From Stappia stellulata DSM 5886 (lineage in GTDB: Bacteria; Pseudomonadota; Alphaproteobacteria; Rhizobiales; Stappiaceae), in NCBI RefSeq assembly GCF_000423705.1, contig NZ_KE384083.1:810462-874461 (forward strand): 64,000 nt of DNA, in the 5' to 3' direction. Numbering within the stretch: the first letter of the stretch is position 1; the number at the start of each line of letters is the position of its first letter. The position numbers were made by a program, and so were the translations under genes. The notes below the pieces were generated by a model that made no database searches, was not told where the DNA came from, and worked only from the letters and a program-made list of their open reading frames with translations. This document shows positions 33,688 to 42,452 of this stretch, piece after piece.

Positions 33688-34953
33688 TCACCTGCCCTGT
33701 CTGGCGGCTCCGGCGGCCTCTGGATAGCGGATGTCGCCGTCGCCCGCCGGCGCGTGGTGACGCGCCGCAGCCGCGGCGCGGACATCGAAGTCTCGGGCGG
33801 CGCGGGAGAAGCCGCCGCCGGATCCGTCGACAAAATGCACATGCCGGCTGTCCTCAATCGAAAACACCAGGCAGGTCATCAGGGCCGAGCGCGAGACGTG
33901 CATGCCATAGACCAAACGGTTCTGCGCCTCGCCTTCGCGCAGATAGGTCTCCAGCGCCTCGCGCTGCGATACATTCAGATCGAGGACCAGGCGCAGCGTG
34001 TCGTCGAATTTGCGAAAATCCGTGTTGCGGGTGACTTCGTCGAGGTATCGCTCCGGCTGAAGCGGTCCGACCCGGCGACCGAGCGTCACGGCGACGAGGA
34101 ACGCCAGCGCCTCCAGCGTTGCCCGCGACAGAACGCGCCAGAAGCCACGCGCGGCCCCGACCGTGCGCGCTTCACGCAGCAGGCCCGAGGGCGGAAAGCG
34201 GAAGCGCAGCGACGTCCGGCGCACGGGCGCGCTGGCCGGCACAGCACCGGAAAAGTCGTTTTCCAGCATGTGGTCGAGATCGGCAATCAGTCCGGCCAGT
34301 GCCTCGGGCGCGGGATCCTGCGGGCGCACCATCAGCGTGACAATGTGCCCGTGTTCGGCCGGGACCGGTTCCCAGCGACACGACAGCCCGTCGAGAATCG
34401 TGGCCATTTCGCCGTCGCTGTCGCGCAGGCGATAAGGCGCGACACGCTCGGGATCCTTGAGGATCTTTTCCGCCAATGCAATGCCGCCGCCGGAAAACAT
34501 GGCAAGATTGTTGCCGAGGCTGAGTTGCAACTTGGCGACCTTGAGATCCGCACCGGCGCGCCTGAGATCCCCCACCGGAATGGCGGCAACGCGCAGATCC
34601 AGATCCGCGGTCTCACGGGCGATTACCCGCACCCCCGCAAGCGCTGTTCCGGCTGCGTCGGCCAGATGCGGCGGCACGGCCGCCATCGCGCCGTCCCCGC
34701 CGAAGATGAAGGGCAGTTCCGTGTGTTCGCAGGCGTTCAGAACGGCGGCCACGGCGGCCGCGGCGATCATGTTGACCGACTTGTAGTTGCCGGCCGCCAG
34801 CGCATCCCGGGAGCGCACGATATCGGCCGCAAGAAGAATCCAGCCGTCAGGCAAGGGCGCATAGGAGCCCCCCTCGGCAACGCCCGAGAATTCCGTGAAC
34901 ACGGGCAGATCGGCATAGAACCGGTCCTGCGCATGCGAATGATCCGACATCAT
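33688..34953 (-). CDS. DUF3095 family protein, possible nucleotide-cyclase-like fold
   Basis: A 421-residue protein of the DUF3095 type. The N-terminal half (about 1-230) reads like a class III cyclase or GGDEF-like palm domain: WILLAADIVRSRDAL near residue 30 offers a first metal-binding Asp, KSVNMIAAAAVAAVLN follows as a helix, and FIFGGDGAMAA near residue 80 gives the second Asp turn. The C-terminal half is helical with one hydrophobic patch and a conserved-looking NTDFRKFDDTLRLVLDL. It is a stand-alone gene with a GAGAGG ribosome site before its double ATG (34953). No function is established; cyclase relationship is my reading of the motifs. Confidence 0.8.
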   Translation of the reverse strand: MMSDHSHAQDRFYADLPVFTEFSGVAEGGSYAPLPDGWILLAADIVRSRDALAAGNYKSVNMIAAAAVAAVLNACEHTELPFIFGGDGAMAAVPPHLADAAGTALAGVRVIARETADLDLRVAAIPVGDLRRAGADLKVAKLQLSLGNNLAMFSGGGIALAEKILKDPERVAPYRLRDSDGEMATILDGLSCRWEPVPAEHGHIVTLMVRPQDPAPEALAGLIADLDHMLENDFSGAVPASAPVRRTSLRFRFPPSGLLREARTVGAARGFWRVLSRATLEALAFLVAVTLGRRVGPLQPERYLDEVTRNTDFRKFDDTLRLVLDLNVSQREALETYLREGEAQNRLVYGMHVSRSALMTCLVFSIEDSRHVHFVDGSGGGFSRAARDFDVRAAAAARHHAPAGDGDIRYPEAAGAARQGR

Positions 34954-35204
34954 TCGGATATCCTCTCGGTTCACCCCAGCCGTTTTTCCCGAACCGTTAC
35001 GCAACGGCTCCATAGTCCTTACGTGGGGAAACGGCGCGTGGTTGCAAATCGCGCGCGTGAACACACAGATGTGATGATCGCGGAGATGCCGCGCAATGAT
35101 CATCGCCCGGCTTCGCATTTGCCGCTTCGTCGCCACAGACTTCCGGTTTAAAGAAGAGGGAAGATGGGAAGCTGCGCGTTTCGCGCAATCCGACGGAGAA
35201 GGAA

Positions 35205-35465
35205 ATGACACGTCTTGTTTTGCAGGGCATCGCAGCCGGCCTCGCGATCGCCATGACCCTTGGAACCGCCCTTGCGGGCGAGATCGAGGCGACGATCGTC
35301 GAGATCGACCCGGCCAATGCGAAAATGGAGCTCTCGGACGGCAACCGCTACGAGATTCCGGTTGATTTCTTCGTCGACGACCTGAAACCCGGACTGAAGG
35401 TCCTCGCCTTCTTCGACGAGGACGGCAACCAGAAAACCCTGACGGACGTCCAGGTCCTGGACTGA
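35205..35465 (+). CDS. DUF1344 small exported protein
   Basis: An 86-residue protein with a signal peptide (about 1-24, ending TALA) and a short beta-rich mature domain that fits DUF1344. The sequence EATIVEIDPANAKMELSDG resembles a small OB-like or SH3-like fold. The mature protein is acidic. A GGAGAAGGA ribosome site precedes the ATG. DUF1344 genes often sit near aroC and fabI in this order of bacteria, as here. The role is unknown. Confidence 0.85.
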   Translation: MTRLVLQGIAAGLAIAMTLGTALAGEIEATIVEIDPANAKMELSDGNRYEIPVDFFVDDLKPGLKVLAFFDEDGNQKTLTDVQVLD

Positions 35466-35533
35466 GCCGCAAGTCCGCGAACAAACGCGTCACGGGGCGC
35501 CGCCGCATATGACGACGCGGCGCCCACCGACGG

Positions 35534-36160
35534 TCAGACCCAGTCGAGTTGCGACCCGTTCCAGACGAAGAATTCATCCTGCGGCGTGTCGAGCGACGGA
35601 ATCTCCGCTTCCGCTACACCCGTCAGCCGGCCGCGCACCACGCGCATGACACCGCCATGCGACACCACCACGGTGGGCTGTGTCACCGTTGCAAGCCATG
35701 CCTCGATGCGCCCGGCGAGCATCTTGTAGCTCTCGCCCTCCGGCGGCACAAATCCCCATTTGTCGGCCTTGCGCCTGGCAACGAGCTCCGGCGAATGCGC
35801 CCGCAGTTCGGGGATCGTATGGCCTTCCCAGGTGCCGAAGGTGATTTCGCGCAGTCGCTCGTCAACGGTGAAATCGCCCGGGCCACGCCCGAGCTCCTCG
35901 CAGACGATGCGCATCGTCTCCAGCGTGCGCAGCATCGGCGAGGCGGCAAAATGGAAGTCCTCGAGCGCAAGCCCGGCCGTCTCGACATGCGCCTTCAGCG
36001 CCTTGCCGTTGCGGCGGGCCTGCGCACGCCCCTTGTCGTTGAGTTCGATATCCCGGTGACCCTGCATGCGCCCTTCGGCATTCCAGTCGGTCTCGCCGTG
36101 GCGAATGAATATCAGGTGGGGCGGGGCGACACTGCCCGTGTCGCCGCTCAGGTCCGACAT
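35534..36160 (-). CDS. Histidine phosphatase family protein
   Basis: A 208-residue member of the phosphoglycerate-mutase-like histidine phosphatases. The phospho-accepting His is in FIRHGETDWN near residue 20, the second active-site His in VVSHGGVMRVV near residue 168, and the acid/base Glu lies around REITFGTWEG. The 2,3-bisphosphoglycerate mutase role is not implied, as many members are general phosphatases. It sits downstream of fabI by 76 bp on the same strand, a neighbourhood common in Rhizobiales. Confidence 0.9.
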   Translation of the reverse strand: MSDLSGDTGSVAPPHLIFIRHGETDWNAEGRMQGHRDIELNDKGRAQARRNGKALKAHVETAGLALEDFHFAASPMLRTLETMRIVCEELGRGPGDFTVDERLREITFGTWEGHTIPELRAHSPELVARRKADKWGFVPPEGESYKMLAGRIEAWLATVTQPTVVVSHGGVMRVVRGRLTGVAEAEIPSLDTPQDEFFVWNGSQLDWV

Positions 36161-36236
36161 GAAACGTCCTGCGTTTGATCGGGGGTCAATCCCGGGAATA
36201 GGGATCTTGCGGCGCGTCGCTCAAGCACCGCCGCGC

Positions 36237-37055
36237 TCAGTCCTTGACGACGGAAATATCCGGCGCATCGACCGCCTTCATGCCGACGATGTGATAGCCG
36301 CTGTCGACGTGCTGGATCTCGCCGGTGATGCCGCGGCCGAGATCGGACAGCAGGAACAGGGCTGCATCGCCCACCTCGTCGATGCTGACAGTGCGGCGAA
36401 GCGGCGCGTTGTACTCGTTCCACTTCAGAATATACCGGAAGTCACCGATGCCGGAGGCGGCCAGCGTCTTGATCGGGCCGGCTGAAATCGCGTTCACGCG
36501 GATGCCGTCCTTGCCGAGATCGGCAGCGAGATAGCGCACGCTCGCCTCGAGCGCGGCCTTGGCGACACCCATGACGTTGTAGTGCGGCATGACCTTTTCC
36601 GCGCCATAGTAGGTCAGCGTCAGCATTGAGCCGCCGTCGGTCATCAGCTTTTCCGCGCGCTGCGCGACAGCGGTGAAGGAGTAGCAGGAGATCTGCATGG
36701 TGCGGGCGAAATTGCCGGCGCTGGTATCGACGTAGCGGCCGGTAAGTTCGTCCTTGTCGGAAAAGGCGATGGCGTGAACGATGAAGTCGATCTTGCCCCA
36801 GGTCTCGGCGAGGTGATCGAAGACGGCATCGATGGAGGCCTCGTCGGTTACGTCGCAATTGCCGGCGACGATGGCGCCCAACTCCTTGGCCAGCGGCTCG
36901 ACCCGCTTGCGCAATGCGTCACCCTGAAATGTCAGAGCCAGTTCCGCGCCCGAATCGGCGAGTGCCTTGGCGATTCCCCAGGCGATGGACCGATTGTTCG
37001 CGACGCCCATGATAAGCCCGCGCTTGCCAGCCATCAGTCCTTGTGTACCCGCCAT
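36237..37055 (-). CDS. fabI: Enoyl-[acyl-carrier-protein] reductase, NADH
   Basis: Reduces trans-2-enoyl-ACP in the last step of each fatty acid elongation cycle; the target class of triclosan and isoniazid. From the ATG at 37055, set by a GGAGAG ribosome site, it has 272 residues. The cofactor region is GVANNRSIAWGIAK, and the catalytic Tyr-x6-Lys lies in YYGAEKVMPHYNVMGVAKAA (the second Tyr with the final Lys), as in FabI and unlike classical SDRs. The in-frame extension back to 37157 does not match the family. Confidence 0.95.
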   Translation of the reverse strand: MAGTQGLMAGKRGLIMGVANNRSIAWGIAKALADSGAELALTFQGDALRKRVEPLAKELGAIVAGNCDVTDEASIDAVFDHLAETWGKIDFIVHAIAFSDKDELTGRYVDTSAGNFARTMQISCYSFTAVAQRAEKLMTDGGSMLTLTYYGAEKVMPHYNVMGVAKAALEASVRYLAADLGKDGIRVNAISAGPIKTLAASGIGDFRYILKWNEYNAPLRRTVSIDEVGDAALFLLSDLGRGITGEIQHVDSGYHIVGMKAVDAPDISVVKD

Positions 37056-37273
37056 GCCATCTCTCCTGCACGCCACCTTACAGAGCCGTTTTCCGCACTC
37101 GGAACACCCGGCCCGCCCCGCGCAACCACCTGCGACGGGGACGCGTTCGTATGGCACAGCCCCCTGCTGCCTTCAAGCCATCCACGCCCGTGCCTCCGCG
37201 GTCGACGTGATGGCGAAATGTGATATTCGTCGTGCCGCATTCCCGGTTCAAAAACGATCAGGCCAACGCCCTC

Positions 37274-38698
37274 ATGAATGACACCGCCCCCCTCTCCCGC
37301 CTCATTGAAATCGTCGGCGAGCGCAATGCCTTGCGCACACCGGAAGACACCGCTCCCTACCTGCGGGAATGGCGCGACCTCTATGTCGGAAAGACGCCGA
37401 TGGTGTTGCGGCCGGGCTCGCGCGAGGAGGTCGCAGCGATCCTCGCGCACGCTGACGCACACGGTTTGAAGATCGTCCCGCAAGGCGGCAACACCGGCCT
37501 TGTCGGCGGGCAGATTCCCAATGAAACCGCCACGGAAATCGTCCTCAGCCTGTCGCGCCTGAACAAGGTTCGCACGGTCGATGCCGACGGTTTTTCCATG
37601 ACCGTCGAAGCCGGCTGCACGCTTCAGGCGATCCATGATGCGGCGGAGACGGCCGACCGGCTGTTCCCGCTCACGCTCGGGTCGCAGGGCTCGTGCCAGA
37701 TCGGCGGAAACATCGCGACAAACGCCGGCGGCACCGCGGTGCTCGCCTATGGCAACACCCGCGATCTCGTGCTCGGGCTGGAGGTCGTTCTACCCGACGG
37801 GCGCATTCTGGACGGGCTGCGCAGCCTGCGAAAGGACAACACCGGTTACGATCTGAAACAATTATTTATCGGTTCGGAAGGCACTTTGGGCATCGTCACC
37901 GCCGCTGTCCTCAAGCTTTTCCCCAGGCCGCGCGCGCAGGATGTCGCATTTGTCGGCCTTGCTTCGCCCGGGGACGCGCTGTCGTTGTTTTCCCGGGCCC
38001 GCGCACGGGCCGGATCCATGCTTACGGGCTTTGAACTGATGCCGCGAATCGGCGTCGAATTCGCGGTGCGGCATCTTTCCAACGCCCGCGATCCATTGCA
38101 GGCGCCCTCGCCCTGGTACGTGCTGATGGAACTCTCCGCCGGCACGGAGGATGCGGAAGACGCCTCGCCCACGCGCGCGCTGATGGAGACGATCCTCGGC
38201 GACGCCTATGAAGCGGGCCTGGTGGAGGATGCAGCGCTGGCGGACTCCGGTCAGCAGGCGGCGAACTTCTGGCACCTGCGACACGGCCTGTCGGAGGTGC
38301 AGCGCGAGGAAGGCGGATCGATCAAGCACGATGTCTCCGTGCCTGTCGCCGACGTTCCCGCGTTCCTCGACGAAGCGATCGCGGCGGTGGAGGCGCTTGT
38401 TCCCGGCTGCCGTCCTGTTCCCTTCGGCCACATGGGCGACGGCAACATCCACTTCAACGTCAGCCAGCCCGTCGACGCCGACAAGGCTGCCTATATCGCC
38501 CGCTGGGACGAGATGAACGCAGTGGTGCATGAAGTCGTCGGTCGTTTCGGCGGCTCGATTTCCGCCGAGCACGGCATCGGTCGGCTGAAACGGGACCTGC
38601 TTGCCGAGGTGAAGAGCGACGTCGAGATGGATTTGATGCGGCGCATCAAGGCCGCCTTCGATCCCAACACCACGCTCAGTCCGGGACGTGTGCTGTAG
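37274..38698 (+). CDS. FAD-binding D-2-hydroxy-acid dehydrogenase (GlcD/D2HGDH-like)
   Basis: A 474-residue flavoprotein with an N-terminal FAD_binding_4 domain (PQGGNTGLVGGQIP near 75, GNIATNAGGT for the FAD loop) and a C-terminal FAD-oxidase domain. The metal/substrate region is PFGHMGDGNIHFNVS, and the end has SAEHGIGRLKRDLL. The group includes D-2-hydroxyglutarate and D-lactate dehydrogenases and glycolate oxidase GlcD. The substrate is not fixed. There is no iron-sulfur partner gene beside it, which argues against the glycolate oxidase complex. It is divergent from fabI. Confidence 0.9.
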   Translation: MNDTAPLSRLIEIVGERNALRTPEDTAPYLREWRDLYVGKTPMVLRPGSREEVAAILAHADAHGLKIVPQGGNTGLVGGQIPNETATEIVLSLSRLNKVRTVDADGFSMTVEAGCTLQAIHDAAETADRLFPLTLGSQGSCQIGGNIATNAGGTAVLAYGNTRDLVLGLEVVLPDGRILDGLRSLRKDNTGYDLKQLFIGSEGTLGIVTAAVLKLFPRPRAQDVAFVGLASPGDALSLFSRARARAGSMLTGFELMPRIGVEFAVRHLSNARDPLQAPSPWYVLMELSAGTEDAEDASPTRALMETILGDAYEAGLVEDAALADSGQQAANFWHLRHGLSEVQREEGGSIKHDVSVPVADVPAFLDEAIAAVEALVPGCRPVPFGHMGDGNIHFNVSQPVDADKAAYIARWDEMNAVVHEVVGRFGGSISAEHGIGRLKRDLLAEVKSDVEMDLMRRIKAAFDPNTTLSPGRVL

Positions 38699-38715
38699 GA
38701 GCCGGGGACGCGCAG

Positions 38716-39504
38716 CTAGAAGAGGTCGAACTGGTCGTCGTCGGACCGCGCCCCCTTCGCGGCACGCGTCTTCTTCTTGCGCGGTGCCGGTAAAACCGCC
38801 TCGGCGCTCCCGCCAGTCCTGTCGGGAGCGCTTTCAACCGCAACCGGCTCGAGGAGCTCGGGCGCGTCCTCGCGCGCACTGTTGACGCGCGTGGACACCG
38901 GCAGCGCCTCGAACAGGCTTTCGGGCGCGGGGCGCAACAGTGCGCGGGCTTCCTTCAGGGGCGTGTTCTGAACGTCGAGCCAGATGTCGAAATCCTCTGG
39001 CGCGATGACGGCCGGCATGCGGTTGTGGATCGGCGCGATGGCGGAATTGGCCGCCACGGTCAGGATGGCTCCGGTGTCGATCTCGCCGCCGTCGGGATCG
39101 CACCATTCCTCCCACAAGCCGGCAAAGGCGACGATGCCGCCATCGCGGGGCCGGATCCAGTAGGGTTGCTTGGGTCCGGCATCGGGCCGCTGCCATTCGT
39201 AGAAGCCGCTGGCGGGGATCAGGCAGCGTCGATGGCGCATTGCAGCGCGAAAGGACGGTTTTTCCGCTGCCGTTTCCGCCCGCGCATTGATCAACAGGCT
39301 GAAACTCGCCGGATCCTTGACCCAGCCCGGAACAAGCCCCCAGCGCACCAGCACGAACCGGCGCGCGCCATGCGCCTGACGTACGGTCGCGACCGGCTGG
39401 GTCGGAGCGATGTTGTAGCGCGGCGGGAAGTTCGGCGTGTCCACATAGGCGAACAGGGCTTGCACCTCCTGCGGAGTGGCGGAAAGGGCAAAACGTCCGC
39501 ACAT
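38716..39504 (-). CDS. SRAP/YedK-family abasic-site processing protein
   Basis: Forms a thiazolidine link to abasic sites in single-stranded DNA and protects them; the mammalian relative is HMCES. The 262-residue protein starts with MCGRFAL, so Cys2 becomes the N-terminal catalytic residue. Other conserved parts are PRYNIAPTQPVATV (Asn) and the late HNRMPAVI (His), with RRCLIPASGFYEWQ in the middle. The tail of about 60 residues beyond the domain is basic and probably disordered. It is alone, convergent with the FAD enzyme gene. No LexA site is evident upstream. Confidence 0.92.
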   Translation of the reverse strand: MCGRFALSATPQEVQALFAYVDTPNFPPRYNIAPTQPVATVRQAHGARRFVLVRWGLVPGWVKDPASFSLLINARAETAAEKPSFRAAMRHRRCLIPASGFYEWQRPDAGPKQPYWIRPRDGGIVAFAGLWEEWCDPDGGEIDTGAILTVAANSAIAPIHNRMPAVIAPEDFDIWLDVQNTPLKEARALLRPAPESLFEALPVSTRVNSAREDAPELLEPVAVESAPDRTGGSAEAVLPAPRKKKTRAAKGARSDDDQFDLF

Positions 39505-39644
39505 CGCGTGGCAACCTCACGTCGAGTTTCAAGCCGGAACCGGAACGGTCATCGGAAGGTCTTGGTACCGCATTCTGACGATTAGGCAATTCGAAACCCG
39601 ATGGCTGTAAGACTGCAAGGTGAAAGATCCGAAGAGACGGACAG

Positions 39645-40163
39645 ATGAGCGAGACGCAACCAGTTCTTGGGACAGGCCATTTGGCAACCGACAGGCTTGC
39701 CGCCGCGAATATCAATCCGCACACCGGCCTGGCGACCGACTATCTCAACCATTTCAATGAAGTGGTAATGATGCTCGAAATGCTGCCGGCAATGCCGGAT
39801 TGCGCGGAAGATGTCCTCGCCTGGCATCCGCTGAGCTATGAAGACCATTTCAAGGCCTCGGGCTTCACGGAAAAGGGGCTCGCAATCGAGGCATTTTATG
39901 CCGCGCCGCCGAAGGTTCGCCGTGCGCTGCGCGATGTGGTCGCCACGCTCGACACGGCGGTCTGCGAAAAGCAGGGCCGGCTGCGCGCCGCAAGCGAGGC
40001 ACCGGAAGGCATCGATATCCTCGCAACGATCCTCGCGATGGAAACGGTGGAGGAAATCAAGCCGCTGATCGCCAATGCCAGCGCGATCATCCACGGCCAT
40101 CTCGATCCGGCCGACGAACAGGAAGCCGAATCCCAGGCCTCCATCGACGCCCTCTTCGCGTGA
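39645..40163 (+). CDS. Conserved hypothetical protein (helical, 172 aa)
   Basis: A 172-residue soluble protein with no signal or membrane segment. The look is helical, with a short motif HTGLATDYLNHFNEVVMMLEML near residue 26 and an acidic C-terminus. I know of no function. Its stop overlaps the nudix start by 4 bp (GTGA at 40160-40163), so the two are translationally coupled. The group hypothetical / nudix / TIGR02301-like appears to be a unit. Confidence 0.75.
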   Translation: MSETQPVLGTGHLATDRLAAANINPHTGLATDYLNHFNEVVMMLEMLPAMPDCAEDVLAWHPLSYEDHFKASGFTEKGLAIEAFYAAPPKVRRALRDVVATLDTAVCEKQGRLRAASEAPEGIDILATILAMETVEEIKPLIANASAIIHGHLDPADEQEAESQASIDALFA

Positions 40164-40594
40164 CAGACACGAAAGACGCACAGCCGACCGACCGACCGCT
40201 CGGGGTCAGCATCCTGTGCCGCCGCGACCGGTCGGTCCTCCTGGTCCAGCGCGGCAAACCTCCCTTTTGCGGACACTGGAGCCTTCCCGGCGGACGGGTG
40301 GAGGCGGGAGAAACCCCGCGCGTCGCCGCCGAACGCGAGCTTCTGGAGGAAACCGGCCTCGTCGCCGAACTGCCGGCCGAGCCGGTCGAATGGGTCGACG
40401 TGGACAGTCCCGCGCGCGACGGTCTGCCGGCCCTGCACTTTCGCATCGCTGTGTTCCTCGCCCTCCGACCACCGGGCGGCCGGCTGGCCGCCGGTGACGA
40501 CGCACAGGATGCCGCCTGGGTGGATCTGTCCGATCTCGACACCCGGCCGATGACGCCGGGCACTGCGAACCGCATTCGCCGGCTCTTCAGCTGA
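40160..40594 (+). CDS. Nudix hydrolase
   Basis: A 144-residue nudix protein that starts at a GTG overlapping the previous stop. The nudix box GRVEAGETPRVAAERELLEE spans about 47-66 with all needed Glu and Gly residues, followed by TGL. Such small nudix proteins often hydrolyse nucleotide derivatives such as oxidised dNTPs or ADP-ribose, but this one cannot be assigned. It ends at 40594, and the next gene starts 93 bp later. Confidence 0.9.
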   Translation: MTDTKDAQPTDRPLGVSILCRRDRSVLLVQRGKPPFCGHWSLPGGRVEAGETPRVAAERELLEETGLVAELPAEPVEWVDVDSPARDGLPALHFRIAVFLALRPPGGRLAAGDDAQDAAWVDLSDLDTRPMTPGTANRIRRLFS

Positions 40595-40686
40595 TGCGCC
40601 CCGGGGGGCTCCGGGCAAGACAGTGTTCCGTCGAATTCCGCCAACCCCTCTTGCACACCGCTCCCGCCCGGCGCATCTTTCCGGCG

Positions 40687-41142
40687 ATGTGCGAATTGAC
40701 ACCCCTTTCCGTGCCCCGCAAGACCGTTCGCAGTGCGCCTGCGCGCGGATTTCGCGCCATGCTGCTTGCAGCCGCAGCCGCTGCCATGGTGACCGGCGGC
40801 GCCTTCCAGGACACAGCCTTCGCACAGACGCGGCCGGAGGATCCCCCCTATGAAGCCGACCTGATGCGGCTGTCGGAGATCCTGGGGGCGCTCCACTACC
40901 TGCGCCCGCTTTGCGGCGCGGCGGATGGCACGCTGTGGCGTGACGAGATGCGCTCGCTGCTTGAGGCGGAAGTGCGCGACGACGCGCGCTCGCGCCGCTT
41001 CATCGAACGCTTCAATCAGGGCTACCGGGGGTTTTCCTCCGTCTACCGACAGTGTACGCCTGCGGCGGAAACGGCCCTGACCCGCTACGTCGAGGAGGGC
41101 GGCGCCCTGATCCGCAATGTGACCACGCGCTACAACCGTTAA
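40687..41142 (+). CDS. TIGR02301-like exported protein
   Basis: A 151-residue secreted protein. It has a basic N-terminus, a hydrophobic Ala-rich helix (about 25-45) and a signal peptidase-type end (TAFAQ). The mature part has RLSEILGALHYLRPLCG near residue 62 and a second Cys in SVYRQCTPAA, giving a likely disulfide. The pattern fits the TIGR02301 family limited to Rhizobiales-type bacteria. Function unknown. The start might instead be the ATG at 40759, which removes the basic n-region of the signal, so 40687 is preferred. Confidence 0.7.
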   Translation: MCELTPLSVPRKTVRSAPARGFRAMLLAAAAAAMVTGGAFQDTAFAQTRPEDPPYEADLMRLSEILGALHYLRPLCGAADGTLWRDEMRSLLEAEVRDDARSRRFIERFNQGYRGFSSVYRQCTPAAETALTRYVEEGGALIRNVTTRYNR

Positions 41143-41181
41143 CGTTTGACCCGCCGATCTGGCTGTGAAACCCGCTGCGCG

Positions 41182-41189
41182 TTAACCAT
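41182..41189. promoter_or_regulatory. CtrA-like half-site TTAACCAT
   Basis: Exact TTAACCAT, the half-site motif reported for the CtrA cell-cycle regulator in several alphaproteobacteria. A TTAAGG follows at 41214. It lies about 110 bp before the 92-aa gene at 41299. A single 8-mer occurs by chance every few tens of kilobases, so this is weak. Confidence 0.3.
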
Positions 41190-41298
41190 AAATGGCGGAA
41201 TTGAGCGGTTTCGTTAAGGAATTGTTTACGCTCACCCCCCGACTCACGCAAAGATGGTCCGCATCAAACACAATGAGCACGGACCAAGGCGGACGGAC

Positions 41299-41577
41299 AT
41301 GCGGGATACGGACCAGAGCGAAAGCGAGTTCGAGGTCGAAGAAATTGCGGTCACGGATCAGGACATCCGCCGCATGGCGCTCGGCTACATCGACGAGGCC
41401 TTTGCCGAAGCTGCCGCTTGCGGGATCGATTCAGCCGCCGTTTCGCATGCAGCGCTCTTCACCGCCTTCGCGGATCTGGTGACAACATTCGGCGAGGAAG
41501 CGGTCGCGCAGATGGCGGAAGACCTGCCCTCGCGCGTGCGTCGTGGCGACTACACGCTGTTCAAGCCGCTTCATTGA
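41299..41577 (+). CDS. Small acidic conserved hypothetical protein (92 aa)
   Basis: A soluble acidic protein without signal or membrane segment. The ATG at 41299 begins an acidic stretch (DTDQSESEFEVEE), followed by helices (RRMALGYIDEAFAEA, AALFTAFADLVTTFG). An upstream ATG at 41254 would add 15 basic residues and has no better ribosome site. I do not recognise the family. It converges with the LysE-type exporter gene 30 bp later. Confidence 0.65.
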   Translation: MRDTDQSESEFEVEEIAVTDQDIRRMALGYIDEAFAEAAACGIDSAAVSHAALFTAFADLVTTFGEEAVAQMAEDLPSRVRRGDYTLFKPLH

Positions 41578-41607
41578 GACGCGGCACCGTCGCAGCGGCG
41601 CGCGCCG

Positions 41608-42237
41608 TCAGCCTTCCAGCAGCAGATGGGCGAAAATCGCCAGGCCGAAGAGGATCAGCAAGCCGCCCGACGCGCGGTTGATCCCCACCAGCCAGCGCTC
41701 GGTCATGCGGGTGCGCAGCCGCGAGACGACGGCGGAGATGAACACCCACCAGCCGGTGGCACCGGCAACGACCCCTGCCACCATGGCGCTCGCGCCGGCA
41801 TAGTTCCCCGGATCCGGCGCCCATTTCCCGAGACTGCCGAAAATCGCAAGAAAGCCGAGCACCACGCCCGGATTGGTAATGGTGATGGCAAAGCCCGTGA
41901 CCATGCCGGCCCAAAGCCCGGTCGGCGGACCGTCGTCCTCCGTGAAATGCGGTTGCGCGGCAAGCACGCGCGCACCGAAGAGGATCACCAGCATGCCGCC
42001 GGCAATCTGGATCAGACCGCTGTGCCGCTCGACGAAGTCGGAGACGGCAGTGATGCCGAAGGCGGCAAAGCCCGCATAGATCCCGTCCGCCAGCACCGCA
42101 CCCGAACCGGCGACAAGCCCCGGCAGAAAGCCGTAGCGAAACGCCCGCTGGATCGCCGCGACGTTGACGGGTCCCACGGGCGCGCTGGTTGCAACGCCGA
42201 TCGCAACCCCGATCAGAAAAAAGACGGATACAGACAC
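41608..42237 (-). CDS. LysE-family amino acid exporter
   Basis: A 209-residue membrane protein with about six helices, the length and look of LysE/RhtB exporters. The first helix ends in the family pattern SAPVGPVNVAAIQRAFRYG with the conserved Pro-Gly-Pro-type region, and ITNPGVVLGFLAIFG recurs in the fourth helix. Substrates of the family are basic or neutral amino acids and are not predictable here. No LysR-type regulator lies beside it. Confidence 0.88.
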   Translation of the reverse strand: MSVSVFFLIGVAIGVATSAPVGPVNVAAIQRAFRYGFLPGLVAGSGAVLADGIYAGFAAFGITAVSDFVERHSGLIQIAGGMLVILFGARVLAAQPHFTEDDGPPTGLWAGMVTGFAITITNPGVVLGFLAIFGSLGKWAPDPGNYAGASAMVAGVVAGATGWWVFISAVVSRLRTRMTERWLVGINRASGGLLILFGLAIFAHLLLEG

Positions 42238-42452
42238 GCGCGCCCACTTTTCGCAGAATCGGCGGCAGGCTTGCCCCTGGCCCTTTCCGCCCGACGCACA
42301 AGGCTTATCTCATTCTCGACGCCACACTCAACGCCTGCGGCACAGTTTGTCCCGGCGCTCGCGCGCGGCGCGCACAAAGCTGTGTTTTCGCCTAGCGCCG
42401 GCTTGCTATAGGGTCGCGCGAAACCGCAGTGCGACTGAAACCCGAGGTGACA

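Noticed and set aside
37274-38698. Calling the FAD enzyme glycolate oxidase GlcD
   Set aside because: No glcE or glcF genes are beside it, and the family also includes D-lactate and D-2-hydroxyglutarate dehydrogenases.
39505-39560. LexA-type SOS box before the SRAP gene
   Set aside because: Repeated GGAAC/GTTCC words occur, but the spacing is wrong for the GTTC-N7-GTTC pattern of alphaproteobacterial LexA.
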